In this document: positions 18,424 through 27,307 of the stretch, piece by piece
Numbering within the stretch: the first letter of the stretch is position 1
Layout: each line of letters starts with the position of its first letter
The notes under the pieces: generated by a model
The model's database searches: none
What the model was told of the DNA's origin: nothing
The model's input: the letters and a program-made list of their open reading frames with translations, nothing else
Position numbers and translations under genes: made by a program
Source: Flavilitoribacter sp020436695
GTDB lineage: Bacteria > Bacteroidota > Bacteroidia > Chitinophagales > Saprospiraceae
Assembly (NCBI GenBank): GCA_041392665.1
Contig: JAWKLQ010000001.1
Location: 1 to 64,000, forward strand
Direction of reading: 5' to 3'
DNA: 64,000 bases

Positions 18424-19301
18424 TGAAAGATCCTTTAGTCAGTATTATTATACCAAATTTAAACAATCAGGAGCGATTAGCACACTGTCTGGAAGCCGTC
18501 TGCCAACAATCTTTTCGCTCCGGTGCCGTGGAGATCATAGTAGTTGATAATGGGTCTACCGATCACTCGACGGAGGTATGCCGAAATTATCCGGTGCAGT
18601 TGTTGGTAGAAACAGCACACCAAAGCCCCTATTGGTGCCGAAACGCCGGAATTGCAGCCGCCCGGGGAAGCGTCATTGCCCTACTGGATTCCAATTGTAT
18701 CCCGGTGAACGACTGGCTGGCCCAGGGGGTGAACGATCTGGAAAAAACGAAAGCAGCTATCATTACCGGCCCGGTTCTTTATAGCTTCTCCTCAAAGCGG
18801 ACCCTGGCCGAAAGGATCGACTATCTCTATTCTTACATTTCCATAGAAGACCTGCCGCATTTGACGGCCTTATCCGCCGGCCATTTGTTCTTCAGAAAGT
18901 CTCTGATTGATGAAATCGGTTATTTTCTACCTCATATTCGATCATTAGGAGATATAGAATGGACACAACGGGCTTATCAGCAGGGCCATACCTTCGGATT
19001 TGCGGAAGGGGCTAAAGTGCATTATCCGGCAAAAACCTTAATCCCGGTAGTCCGAAAAATGGTTCGTCTGGGTGGAGGCAGGAAAGCATTGTGGCGGGCA
19101 AAGGGAAGACCACTGTATTCAGTAGACTGGATGTGGCAAATCGGCAAGAACTTACTTCCACCTTCCCCAGCTTTTTTCCAGGAAATGAATTACCGCAATC
19201 GAAAAGAGCGTATGGAAGTACCCATGCTCTTTTTATTCCTGGGTTTGTGGCTGGTGAAGGTTTGCAGGGCCTGGGGAATGATGTTCAGGAATGGGAACTG
19301 A
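18423..19301 (+). CDS. Glycosyltransferase family 2
   Basis: A 292-residue GT-A enzyme. It opens with DPLVSIIIPNLNNQERLAHC and continues with EIIVVDNGSTDHS (nucleotide-binding Asp) and ARGSVIALLDSNC in the position of the DxD region. FFRKSLIDEIGYF and GDIEWTQRAYQQGH cover the acceptor/ED part. It adds one sugar to the growing repeat unit. The ATG at 18423 gives the family's normal N-terminus. It is divergent from the GT4 gene with no intergenic DNA, and convergent with the WbqC-like gene. No Shine-Dalgarno sequence is visible upstream of this ATG. Confidence 0.88.
   Translation: MKDPLVSIIIPNLNNQERLAHCLEAVCQQSFRSGAVEIIVVDNGSTDHSTEVCRNYPVQLLVETAHQSPYWCRNAGIAAARGSVIALLDSNCIPVNDWLAQGVNDLEKTKAAIITGPVLYSFSSKRTLAERIDYLYSYISIEDLPHLTALSAGHLFFRKSLIDEIGYFLPHIRSLGDIEWTQRAYQQGHTFGFAEGAKVHYPAKTLIPVVRKMVRLGGGRKALWRAKGRPLYSVDWMWQIGKNLLPPSPAFFQEMNYRNRKERMEVPMLFLFLGLWLVKVCRAWGMMFRNGN
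18431..18435 (-). promoter_or_regulatory. Ribosome binding site inside the divergent gene
   Basis: TCCTT on the plus strand reads AAGGA on the minus strand, seven bases before the TTG start of the GT4 gene. It lies in codons 3-5 of the divergent GT2 gene and supports the TTG as the true start. Confidence 0.55.
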
Positions 19302-19327
19302 GAAAGGATAGGAAAGGAACAAGTAGC

Positions 19328-20047
19328 TTATCTTTCGAAAGATTCAAATAGCCTTCTAATGCCGGCTACGCCGATATTCATCAACGCATCAATTATAGAA
19401 AGTCCATTTAGCCAGGAACCCTGATATTGAGGGTATCTGTAAAGTTCGAGATCCCGATAAGTATGAGTATAACGCAGCTCGATCTCCGCTTTTTTGAAAG
19501 CAGCTTTATCCTGATACTTATCAGCACCGGAACCACTTACATATACGGCCCCGCCCTGATCCTGGATCAGATCTATCAAATAATCCGTCCCTTTTCCGAA
19601 AAACGGCAGAGAACTGCTCCGCATCAGTTCTGCCTCACACGATAAAAGATCAGCTATTTCTCTGATCAGATAAATATTTGCATCTGCCAGATATTCGTAG
19701 CCGGCGACCATTTCCAGTTGCCATTCGATCAGTGGGAAAAACTCATTGAAATAGGGTGACTGGCGATATACCTGATGCAAACGTGCCAGGTGTAGTGCCG
19801 TCCAATCCCTTGAGGTATCGATCCCTATTTTATTGACTGGCGTACCCAAAGGACTCTGCTTTATTGGTACACTCAAATAGGAAGCACAAGCCTGGCCGGG
19901 TAGTTTGCGGATAAGGGTACGTGCCGTATAGCTTCCTTTGGAGTAAGCCACGTCATCCAATAGTATCATGCGGTCGGCCAGATAGAGTTTGTAGAAATAA
20001 CCCAGCCAGGGATAATAATTGGGTTGATGAATGGCAATGGTACTCAT
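19328..20047 (-). CDS. WbqC-like family protein
   Basis: A 239-residue protein from the ATG complementary to 20045-20047. The frame is open further upstream, but the family begins as here, MSTIAIHQPNYYPWLGYFYK. Further family features are DRMILLDDVAYSKGSYTART, LSVPIKQS and VYVSGSGADKYQD. WbqC-like proteins occur in O-antigen and capsule loci; their reaction has not been established to my knowledge, and roles in amino-sugar modification are only guesses. The start overlaps the stop of the ligase/polymerase gene (ATGA), so the two are translated together. It is the last gene of the long minus-strand series. Confidence 0.85.
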   Translation of the reverse strand: MSTIAIHQPNYYPWLGYFYKLYLADRMILLDDVAYSKGSYTARTLIRKLPGQACASYLSVPIKQSPLGTPVNKIGIDTSRDWTALHLARLHQVYRQSPYFNEFFPLIEWQLEMVAGYEYLADANIYLIREIADLLSCEAELMRSSSLPFFGKGTDYLIDLIQDQGGAVYVSGSGADKYQDKAAFKKAEIELRYTHTYRDLELYRYPQYQGSWLNGLSIIDALMNIGVAGIRRLFESFER

Positions 20048-21327
20048 GATCGGTTGAGATAGGGCCAACCGCCAATCAGGCCCAGTTGTATCCAATAATG
20101 ACGAAAATTCATTAGATCGGTATTCATTCCTTCCAGCAAGAATAACAGTAGCCACACTAAGAAGATCTGATAAAAAGGATCATTTGTGCTTATCTTTCTG
20201 ATCCGCCCAAATACGGCGGCCAGTAATGTCAATAATCCCAGGAGTCCGACCGATCCGGTTTCAGCCCAGGCCCCAAGATAGACGGAATGAGGATCATGTA
20301 GCGGCAGATGGGACGGGTATGCTCCGGTCTGCTGTTTCACCTGGAGTTGATTGATAAAGCAACCAGGGCCTACTCCAAGAAAGGGAGCATCGAGCCCCAT
20401 ACCGATGGCTGCTTTCTTCAACGAAAAATAGGCAGTTGGGATTAAGCTTCCCTGATCATCCTGTTGTATCTCATTCACGGCCAGATAAGTGCTCCCCACT
20501 TCTCCCCCATTTCCCGGTTTTAGAAATACAAAATTTGTGAATAGAAAATAAAGCAAACCAAAAACGATCATGACCGGAAGCCATACTTTTCGAATAGCCT
20601 GCTGACGGTAATGGAACACAAAAATGAGCAGTACAGCAAACCCCGTCAACAACAGCGCTTTGGAAAAACTGAACAAAGCGATCATTCCAAATAATAGTAA
20701 CTGCAACAAACTGCGGTAGATATTCCCCTTTTGTAGACTATTCGCCAGCAGATAAATGATACACCAGTTTACTATCGAAATATACATAGACGGCGTTTGC
20801 AATAAAGCTTTTGCCCGATATACTGTGCCCAAATAGGGGTAATCGGCAAACCGCGCCAAAAAGACATTTTCCTTCCCGAAATAGAGCATGACGTATCCGG
20901 TGGAAATCATCAAGAAAATGGCCGCGATCATGAGCTTGAAGGCAGGAATCATATCTTTTTGATCGATCTGCTGGTTTTGTACACCCAACCTGAACAGGAG
21001 GTAAACACCGACGAGATAACTCTTTCCCAACACTTCCAGCCAGGGGGAAGCCTGATGATTCCACAGGGCCGAGCATACGTTGATCAATAAATACAACCCG
21101 ACCGCAAGATCCAGCCGGTTCAAGGCGAAAGAATGGCGGCTCCGGTATAGGGTAAATATCAATAGCGGACAACTTAGCACGAAGATCAGCTCCGGCAATT
21201 GCAATCGGTGCTGCCAGGCGGCATACAAGGGCAATTCCAGAAAGGCTGTGCTTATGAGATAAAGCAGTAACAACCCACCGGCAATATGCCTAGAAGATAA
21301 GGCGGATAACTTCAAAAGCTTCTGCAT
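20044..21327 (-). CDS. O-antigen ligase/polymerase-type membrane protein
   Basis: A 427-residue protein with about ten or eleven hydrophobic helices. Around residues 330-370 the large periplasmic loop contains the Wzy_C-type signature: GLDAPFLGVGPGCFINQLQ followed by HDPHSVYLGAWAETGSVGLL. Members are either O-antigen ligases (WaaL) or repeat-unit polymerases (Wzy), and the sequence alone does not separate them. I use the ATG at 21327; a GTG nine bases upstream is possible. Either way it overlaps the PIG-L gene's end. A second, unrelated polymerase-like protein is encoded at 46802-48088, so one may be polymerase and the other ligase, or they may serve two polymers. Confidence 0.85.
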   Translation of the reverse strand: MQKLLKLSALSSRHIAGGLLLLYLISTAFLELPLYAAWQHRLQLPELIFVLSCPLLIFTLYRSRHSFALNRLDLAVGLYLLINVCSALWNHQASPWLEVLGKSYLVGVYLLFRLGVQNQQIDQKDMIPAFKLMIAAIFLMISTGYVMLYFGKENVFLARFADYPYLGTVYRAKALLQTPSMYISIVNWCIIYLLANSLQKGNIYRSLLQLLLFGMIALFSFSKALLLTGFAVLLIFVFHYRQQAIRKVWLPVMIVFGLLYFLFTNFVFLKPGNGGEVGSTYLAVNEIQQDDQGSLIPTAYFSLKKAAIGMGLDAPFLGVGPGCFINQLQVKQQTGAYPSHLPLHDPHSVYLGAWAETGSVGLLGLLTLLAAVFGRIRKISTNDPFYQIFLVWLLLFLLEGMNTDLMNFRHYWIQLGLIGGWPYLNRS

Positions 21328-21925
21328 ATTCGACACTGATCTGGGTGCCTCGCACTTTAGCCAAAGACCTGATAAAATCCGGCTCCATATAATGCCGTCC
21401 TTCCTGGGTTTGATAGGCCCCTAAAGCAGCTATTTTTCGTTGCACGTCATCAGATTTCAAAGCAACAAAGCAATCGGCACTGAATGAAAGATTATTCCAG
21501 ATGAGTTCATATCCGAAAAGAGAACTATGTTTGAAGGCCCGTACGCCCTCCTGGTATACCGTGGAATGATCCTGATGGATATCTTCCGAACTCGGCAGAA
21601 ATACTATATCAGGTTTGATTAGGGGGCGCAAACGGATCAATTCTTCCAGTATCTCCTGACGTACGTAGTTGAGCTTGCGTACCTGATATTTATAGACGAA
21701 CAGATGATCAGAGGGAATACCCAGTAGATGGGTTGCTTCCCGTACTTCTTTTTCCAGCTGGTTTCGGGGAAATCCTTCCGGCACGGAGGCTTCCGCTGTA
21801 GAAAATGCCACATAATAGACCTGTGCACCTTCCGCGATAGCTCTGGCAATAGTACCGCCACAGCCAAGTTCACCATCATCGGTATGGGGTGCCAGTACCA
21901 AAATATTTTTATTATTAAAATTCAT
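21290..21925 (-). CDS. PIG-L (LmbE-like) N-deacetylase
   Basis: A 211-residue protein. The zinc-binding motif AHTDDGELGCGG at about residues 13-24 (variant of AHPDDE) and the second motif SEDIHQDHSTVYQEG supply the metal ligands His-Asp-Asp-His. Enzymes of this family remove the N-acetyl group from GlcNAc-type sugars or related substrates. Here it probably produces a free amino sugar for later modification. It starts with ATG at 21925, overlaps the upstream glycosyltransferase gene by 11 bases and the ligase gene at its other end. A second PIG-L gene (57016-57741) lies in the nonulosonic acid operon and is clearly diverged from this one. Confidence 0.87.
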   Translation of the reverse strand: MNFNNKNILVLAPHTDDGELGCGGTIARAIAEGAQVYYVAFSTAEASVPEGFPRNQLEKEVREATHLLGIPSDHLFVYKYQVRKLNYVRQEILEELIRLRPLIKPDIVFLPSSEDIHQDHSTVYQEGVRAFKHSSLFGYELIWNNLSFSADCFVALKSDDVQRKIAALGAYQTQEGRHYMEPDFIRSLAKVRGTQISVEYAEAFEVIRLIF

Positions 21926-23219
21926 TCTCGGACAATGTTCCCTGAGTGTTCAATAACGAATCAAAAAATGTGTCCATCAAAACATCCGTTCGCCAGGCCA
22001 GGGCAGCCTCCTGATTGCCCGGCCAGTACTCTTCTCTGCCGCTTTGCCAGGCTTCATAACGTTCCAGTATAAACGCTTCGAGAGTAACTCGATCTTCCGG
22101 CCGGTCATAGATCAGTTGACCAGGCCGAAAGGTAGCAAAAAAAGTTTCGAACTCCTTATCGGGCTCTCCTCGGATAATCGTCAGGATAGGATTACCGGCT
22201 GCCAGGTATTCATATACTTTACTGGATAGATCTCCTTTTTGGCCGACGCTGCTGAATGCTAGTTGGAGATTAACCGTACTGTTTACCTGCAACTGGCGCG
22301 CCTGCGTTAGCGGTAAAAATCCATGGATATCCAGTTGCGCAGTCAGCCCATGGGCCTCTCCCCACTGTTGCCAAAGCTCAGGCGTAGGGCCAGCATAAAT
22401 AAGGCGAATCTGATCCGCAGAAATTTTTCCAGCCCGGATCATTTCCGCAAGCGTTGCAAACAATAATTCCGCATTTTGCTCGCCCGGATAAATACGTCCG
22501 GTATAAGTAATCGAAAAATAGGAAGTTGGCTGTCGTTGCGGCCAGTCGGCAATATCAGGAATTCCGTTCCGCAAGAGCCGAACTGCCGAAGCTACTTGCG
22601 ACAATTTCCGGGCCAGCCCTTCAGATACGGTAGTAAGCAGATCAGTACCTGACAGGATAGTGCGATTGCACCAGAGCTGAAATGACCAGAATAAAAGTTG
22701 ACGCCCATGCTTCTCATCCAGGTGTAGATCACGAAAATCAGCTACCCAGAATAAATGAGGAAATCTTCGCTTCAGCAAATAGGCAATTAAATGATCAGAA
22801 TATGGCCGGAAGGTGCTGAATACATGAGTAACCCCTTCCTCCTGCACCATTTTTTTGGCAGCCCGGTATCCAGCCAAAATGTAGATCAAACCACCATCGC
22901 CGATCAAAACATTGAATGGAAAGCTATCTAAGAGTTTCCTAAGTAGCCGGCCCACGACAGACGCCTTCGTTGCAGCAGACACAACAGGCTGTTCATTTTT
23001 TCCCCGGCCGGCAGCTAGTCGTCGCAGATCCCAGGTAGTCACGCTGGTCAACGGCACTTCCGGCAACTCCAGACTGGGATCGGTATGAAAAAGATCTCGA
23101 TTACGACTGCTCAATCCCCGTACACTTTCAAAATGCCTCACCGCTGCCCGGCATACATGGAAAATACGTACGGCTCCCGGTACTTTTACCGGAGGAAAAT
23201 TGTAATAAATAACGAGCAG
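21915..23219 (-). CDS. Glycosyltransferase family 4, start codon unclear
   Basis: The conserved N-terminal segment LLVIYYNFPPVKVPGAVRIF is encoded at about 23219-23160. A normal start before it is missing: the frame is open back to a TGA near 23255 without ATG, GTG or TTG. I set the end at a CTG (23219). The first conventional start, GTG at 23141, would cut off the first beta-strand. An ATG at 23256 leads in after a one-base shift at AGG AAA T AAC, which suggests an indel, a sequencing error or a non-standard start. The donor half has ITYTGRIYPGEQNAE, LIYAGPTPELW and SSKVYEYLAAGNPIL. It is probably a functional transferase of the repeat unit. It overlaps the PIG-L gene by 11 bases. Confidence 0.75.
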   Translation of the reverse strand: MLVIYYNFPPVKVPGAVRIFHVCRAAVRHFESVRGLSSRNRDLFHTDPSLELPEVPLTSVTTWDLRRLAAGRGKNEQPVVSAATKASVVGRLLRKLLDSFPFNVLIGDGGLIYILAGYRAAKKMVQEEGVTHVFSTFRPYSDHLIAYLLKRRFPHLFWVADFRDLHLDEKHGRQLLFWSFQLWCNRTILSGTDLLTTVSEGLARKLSQVASAVRLLRNGIPDIADWPQRQPTSYFSITYTGRIYPGEQNAELLFATLAEMIRAGKISADQIRLIYAGPTPELWQQWGEAHGLTAQLDIHGFLPLTQARQLQVNSTVNLQLAFSSVGQKGDLSSKVYEYLAAGNPILTIIRGEPDKEFETFFATFRPGQLIYDRPEDRVTLEAFILERYEAWQSGREEYWPGNQEAALAWRTDVLMDTFFDSLLNTQGTLSENEF

Positions 23220-23345
23220 GTGTTTGTTTTTAGATGCCGTGTTATTTCCTAATCATATCGTTAAAAAAGGAATGGTGTGCCACCGACCGGAGCACACCAT
23301 TTAATATTTTACAGGTACTTCTTTTAGACAATGGGTTGTGTATCT

Positions 23346-24521
23346 TCAGGAAGTACTCAACAATTCTACCTGCACCGGTTTTGGGGAAGGGGCCGGATCA
23401 GCAACTATCACCGGTTTGTTCTCGGTCTGTTCAAAGTAGTCATTTACTACCAACCGTTCGTCAAATACACGCAGGGCCCGACTTCTTGCGGCCCTGCTCA
23501 TTTGCTCCAGATCCTCAGTATCCTTATGTGAAAACTCCAGCATTGCCTCCACCAAAGCTTTGCTGTTTTTCACGGGTACCAAACACCCGGTCTTAGCACA
23601 GATCGCTTCCCGGCAACCGGCTACATCAGTGGTTATGATCGGGCGCCCCATAGCAAGCGCCTCCAATATGGCTCTGGGCATGCCTTCCCGGTAAGAAGGT
23701 AAAACCAGTACATCGCACTGCTTGATATATGGACGTACATCTGATGCAGCACCGAAATAACGAATATATTTCCGGTTCAGCCAATGCAGGAATTCTCGCT
23801 TGGGTATAGCATTGGGATTGGCGGCAGCCAGATCGCCTACGATCTGACATTCTACGTGCGGAGCCAGTTTCTGCAATATAGCAGCCGCTTCCACATATTC
23901 CTTAATCCCTTTATCATATAATAATCTGCCAATAAAAAGGAAGCGGAATTTTTGTTCTGACAGGGGTTTTGGTAAAGGGCGAAAATAATTGGTGTTCACT
24001 CCCGAACCAGCTACAACCAGCGCCTGTTCCGGCACTACTATCTTCTGTTCCACGAATAAACGACAGTCATCCTGATTGTGAAATATCACTTTTCCCAGGC
24101 CGGAAAATGCCCATCGATATAGGCGAATGGTCAGCCTGTTGAGCCAGCGACTATGCAAAAAGGTGTATCCAAGACCGGTAACCGTCGGAATGCTCCGGAT
24201 GTTAGCCCGACGAGCAGCCAGGCTTCCGAAAATATTAGGCTTAATGGTAAAATGATAGATTACGTCTGGTTGCTCCGAACGGTAGATCCGCAAAAATTCC
24301 CAGTATAGCAATAAGCTCTGTAGCGGATTTTTACTTTGCGGTTTCAGATGCTTCAGCGGGAGGTGACGCACCGAAGGTAATTGCTGCAGATAATGGATAT
24401 AGTTGTCAACCGGGGCTACCACCACTACTTCATAACCTTCCTTTACCAGTTTTCGCAAGATACCCATCCTGAAATTGTATATATTCCAGGTAGTATTGGC
24501 TACGATTAAAACTTTTTTCAA
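23346..24521 (-). CDS. Glycosyltransferase family 4, PglA/WbnK-like
   Basis: A 391-residue GT-B enzyme. The opening MKKVLIVANTTWNIYNFRMG, then YHFTIKPNIFGSLAARRA and PTVTGLGYTF, are characteristic of transferases that add HexNAc to a lipid-linked first sugar, as PglA does. The donor half carries FLFIGRLLYDKGIKEY and the E-x7-E motif REGMPRAILEALAMG. With the CapD/DegT/PglC-type genes nearby it may act second in repeat-unit assembly; this is inferred. The start is TTG at 24521, with no ATG that would preserve the N-terminus. A 182-base gap with short GATAATTGAT repeats separates it from the Nudix gene. Confidence 0.86.
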   Translation of the reverse strand: MKKVLIVANTTWNIYNFRMGILRKLVKEGYEVVVVAPVDNYIHYLQQLPSVRHLPLKHLKPQSKNPLQSLLLYWEFLRIYRSEQPDVIYHFTIKPNIFGSLAARRANIRSIPTVTGLGYTFLHSRWLNRLTIRLYRWAFSGLGKVIFHNQDDCRLFVEQKIVVPEQALVVAGSGVNTNYFRPLPKPLSEQKFRFLFIGRLLYDKGIKEYVEAAAILQKLAPHVECQIVGDLAAANPNAIPKREFLHWLNRKYIRYFGAASDVRPYIKQCDVLVLPSYREGMPRAILEALAMGRPIITTDVAGCREAICAKTGCLVPVKNSKALVEAMLEFSHKDTEDLEQMSRAARSRALRVFDERLVVNDYFEQTENKPVIVADPAPSPKPVQVELLSTS

Positions 24522-24703
24522 GCTGTTTCAGATTTTTCCCTCTGCCGCTGGGGAGTTAGCAAAGACAGGGAGCGATAATTGATAATTGATGGTTGATAAA
24601 TGATGAATATGCATGCGTTACCGCATTACAATTTACAGGCTAAATACCGGTAGGAGTGCTTTCCACTCATTCTTCATTTTCAACCCTGATTTCTCACTCC
24701 TTT

Positions 24704-25159
24704 CTAATTGGGCAGGTGTACTAAATAGGCTTGTTTGATGGTTTCCTTGTAAACTTTCGGCAAAACGATTCCATCGATCTCTTCCATACTGAATGCTCCG
24801 ATCTCAAAACTCTCTTCGCTCATTTTCAGATCATCGATGGATGCCCGGGTAAAACAACTATAAATGACTACGAATACCCTTATAGCATTCATCACATTTA
24901 TAGTTGTAACGCGAAGTAGTTCTCTTGGTTGTATGCTGATCGACAATTCCTCTTCTATTTCTCTGGTAAGGCAGGTGAGGACCGCTTCTTTTCTCTTCAG
25001 CTTACCTCCAGGCAGATCCCATTCGTTCCTTTCATTTTTTAAAAGTATAACCTTATTATTAATAAAACAAATCCCCTTTACTGACACCGGAAAGCGGTGA
25101 GCAAAAAAATCAGAGGGAAAAAGTTTGCCTACGGTTTGTAAAAAGAGTCTTTTATACAA
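24704..25159 (-). CDS. Nudix hydrolase
   Basis: A 151-residue protein with the Nudix box at about residues 51-73: GGKLKRKEAV followed by REIEEELSI. It matches G-x5-E-x7-REUxEExGU, except that serine replaces the last glycine. Nudix enzymes split nucleoside diphosphates linked to another group; in polysaccharide loci they often act on nucleotide sugars (for example Gmm in the colanic acid locus). The start is uncertain: the TTG at 25159 directly follows an in-frame TAA, and later starts are possible. It lies 31 bases downstream of the CapD-like gene in the same orientation. Confidence 0.85.
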   Translation of the reverse strand: MYKRLFLQTVGKLFPSDFFAHRFPVSVKGICFINNKVILLKNERNEWDLPGGKLKRKEAVLTCLTREIEEELSISIQPRELLRVTTINVMNAIRVFVVIYSCFTRASIDDLKMSEESFEIGAFSMEEIDGIVLPKVYKETIKQAYLVHLPN

Positions 25160-25190
25160 TTATTAATGATTTTGGACCCGCCTCTCCCCT

Positions 25191-27131
25191 TTAATTATTT
25201 TCCGGAGGCGTCACCACCTCCCCCTTGACACTATCCAGTTTGGAGTAGTCAGAGTTCTGGCTGGTAAATTCAGGAACGATCATTTTCATTTGTTTTACCA
25301 ATTCCATGTGATCATGCCCTTCATTCGCAGTTACCATCAGGGTTTTAATTTGTTGTTTGATCACTTGATAATCATTATTCCGCACGGAAGCTTTTCGAAT
25401 TTTCGGATGATGGGTAGGAATAAGATCTTCTTGCGTATCCAGCAACTCTTCCCGAAGTTTCTCTCCCGGTCGCAGGCCGGTAAATTTGATCTCAATATCC
25501 TGACCGGGGGTCAGCCCGGACATTTGTATCATCTTTCTTGCCAGCTCAACGATACGCACCGGCTCACCCATATCAAAAATGAAGATCTCTCCTCCCAGTC
25601 CCATAGCTCCGGCTTCGAGTACCAGTTGGCATGCCTCCGGGATAGTCATAAAAAAGCGGGTCACTTCCTCGTGGGTGACCGTCACCGGTTCCCGGTTTTC
25701 GATCTGTTTCTTAAAAATAGGAATCACCGATCCGTTTGACCCCAATACATTTCCGAAACGGGTAGTAATAAACTGTGTTTGCGAATGACGGGCATAGTTA
25801 AGGGCTTGTACATAAATTTCAGCTATGCGTTTTGAGGCCCCCATCACATTACCCGGATTGACCACTTTATCGGTAGAGATCATTACAAATTTATGCACAC
25901 CGTAATGAGCAGCCAGGTCCGCCAGGCACTGCGTCCCCTGCACGTTAACCTTTATGGCCTCCTCAGGAAAACGTTCCATGATGGGTACATGCTTGTAAGC
26001 CGCCGCATGAAAAACGTATTCGGGCTGAAAGCGTTCAAAAATTTCCCGCAGTTTATGGTGATCTTTAACATCACCGATCACCGGATGAAAGCGACCGTTC
26101 TTTACTTCATTTTTTAAAGAAATCGTAATCTCCGCCAGAGGTGTTTCCGCCTGATCGAAGCCGATAATGAGGCTGGGGTCAAAACGCAATAGTTGACGTA
26201 CGATCTCACTGCCGATGGAGCCGGCACAGCCCGTTACCAATATTACTTTACCTTTCACCGTCTCACTGATCGCATCTTCATCCAGTTGGATGGGTTTGCG
26301 ATTAAGCAGATCTTCGAAGCGGATATCCTGTAATTGTCCCAATTTTGGAGTATTGTTCAGCCACACTTCGGGCGGCGGCACCTTAAGCACTTTTACCTTA
26401 TGTTCCAGACAGCTATTGATGAATTCGATCCGGCGCTCCTCCGAAAGCTTATTGATGCCAATAATGGCTACTTTAATATCATACTTCTTAACTACCGAAT
26501 GAAATGATTTTCGGGGATTGAATACCTGCAAACCATTCAACAGTTTCTTATGTACCCGGGTATTATCGTCAAAAAAAGCAACAGCCCGGTAATTGTGATT
26601 GCTGTTGGAGCGTAGCACCCGTTCCAGCAGAACCCCCATCTCCCCAGCTCCGAAGATGACCGTATTGAGGCGGGAGCGCCGCTGGTCGCGGAGCTGGTTG
26701 AAGGCCAGACGGAGCAAAACACGGAAAATGGAAGCAAAAACGAGCAACAACAATCCATCCACCAGGACGATGGAAAGATCTTCGCCTGCCGGCAGAAAAT
26801 CAGGGTAAACCTTTAGTACTACATAGAAAGCCACAGAGGAAGCCAGTACGGCGTATAATAGGTTCTTTATATCCTTTTCCCCTACATAACGAATGATGAT
26901 AAAATAGGTCTTAAAAGCAAAAAAACTCAACAGGCGCAAAACGAGCAGCATGGGCAAAGCCCAACTCCACATCAATTGTACCCGATCTGCCTGGAACTTT
27001 CCAAGGATTAAAACTGCCAGGAAAAAAGAAAGGGTAGAAAACCCTAAATCAAATGCCAGGATCAGGGACTTGGTCACGTAACCGGCAATTGGTCCGAACC
27101 GGTTAGCACGTTTTCTGAGTAAGGACATCAT
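25191..27131 (-). CDS. Membrane nucleotide-sugar 4,6-dehydratase, CapD/WbpM/PglF family
   Basis: A 646-residue protein. Four membrane helices occupy about residues 15-145. A first Rossmann-like domain with TVIFGAGEMGVLLERVL at about 157 is followed by the catalytic SDR domain with NAD motif VILVTGCAGSIGSEIV at about 296-311. The active-site region STDKVVNPGNVMGASKR has Met in place of the usual catalytic Tyr, as in WbpM and PglF. These enzymes convert UDP-GlcNAc to the 4-keto-6-deoxy sugar, the first step to bacillosamine, QuiNAc or FucNAc. With the aminotransferase downstream (27308) this gives a 4-amino-4,6-dideoxy sugar, a normal substrate of PglC-type initiating transferases (37770). It starts with tandem ATG codons. 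Confidence 0.92.
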   Translation of the reverse strand: MMSLLRKRANRFGPIAGYVTKSLILAFDLGFSTLSFFLAVLILGKFQADRVQLMWSWALPMLLVLRLLSFFAFKTYFIIIRYVGEKDIKNLLYAVLASSVAFYVVLKVYPDFLPAGEDLSIVLVDGLLLLVFASIFRVLLRLAFNQLRDQRRSRLNTVIFGAGEMGVLLERVLRSNSNHNYRAVAFFDDNTRVHKKLLNGLQVFNPRKSFHSVVKKYDIKVAIIGINKLSEERRIEFINSCLEHKVKVLKVPPPEVWLNNTPKLGQLQDIRFEDLLNRKPIQLDEDAISETVKGKVILVTGCAGSIGSEIVRQLLRFDPSLIIGFDQAETPLAEITISLKNEVKNGRFHPVIGDVKDHHKLREIFERFQPEYVFHAAAYKHVPIMERFPEEAIKVNVQGTQCLADLAAHYGVHKFVMISTDKVVNPGNVMGASKRIAEIYVQALNYARHSQTQFITTRFGNVLGSNGSVIPIFKKQIENREPVTVTHEEVTRFFMTIPEACQLVLEAGAMGLGGEIFIFDMGEPVRIVELARKMIQMSGLTPGQDIEIKFTGLRPGEKLREELLDTQEDLIPTHHPKIRKASVRNNDYQVIKQQIKTLMVTANEGHDHMELVKQMKMIVPEFTSQNSDYSKLDSVKGEVVTPPENN

Positions 27132-27307
27132 AGTTGCTTCAGTCTTCTTATTATTCCTTGTCGTGTAGCGAAATTAGTTCAAATGTTTCGTTGGGACTTA
27201 TCATACTGCAGAACGCGTGGCAAGTCATCTCAATTATGGCTGTCCTATTGATCAGATAGCTTCCGTCAACTTCAATCCGGAAATCCGAAACGCTCTGTCA
27301 ATAAAAG

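Noticed and set aside
19332..19345. Palindrome ATCTTTCGAAAGAT near the end of the WbqC-like gene, considered as terminator
   Set aside because: It lies in the last codons of the gene, has no loop and no T-run, and is probably a coincidence of the codons.
19328..20155. Longer start for the WbqC-like gene at 20155
   Set aside because: The extra 36 residues overlap the ligase gene and do not match the family; the ATG at 20047 overlaps the upstream stop in the normal ATGA way.
24560..24700. Short repeats such as GATAATTGATAATTGAT, considered as a CRISPR or regulatory array
   Set aside because: Units are too short and irregular and there are no spacers; this is ordinary low-complexity intergenic DNA.
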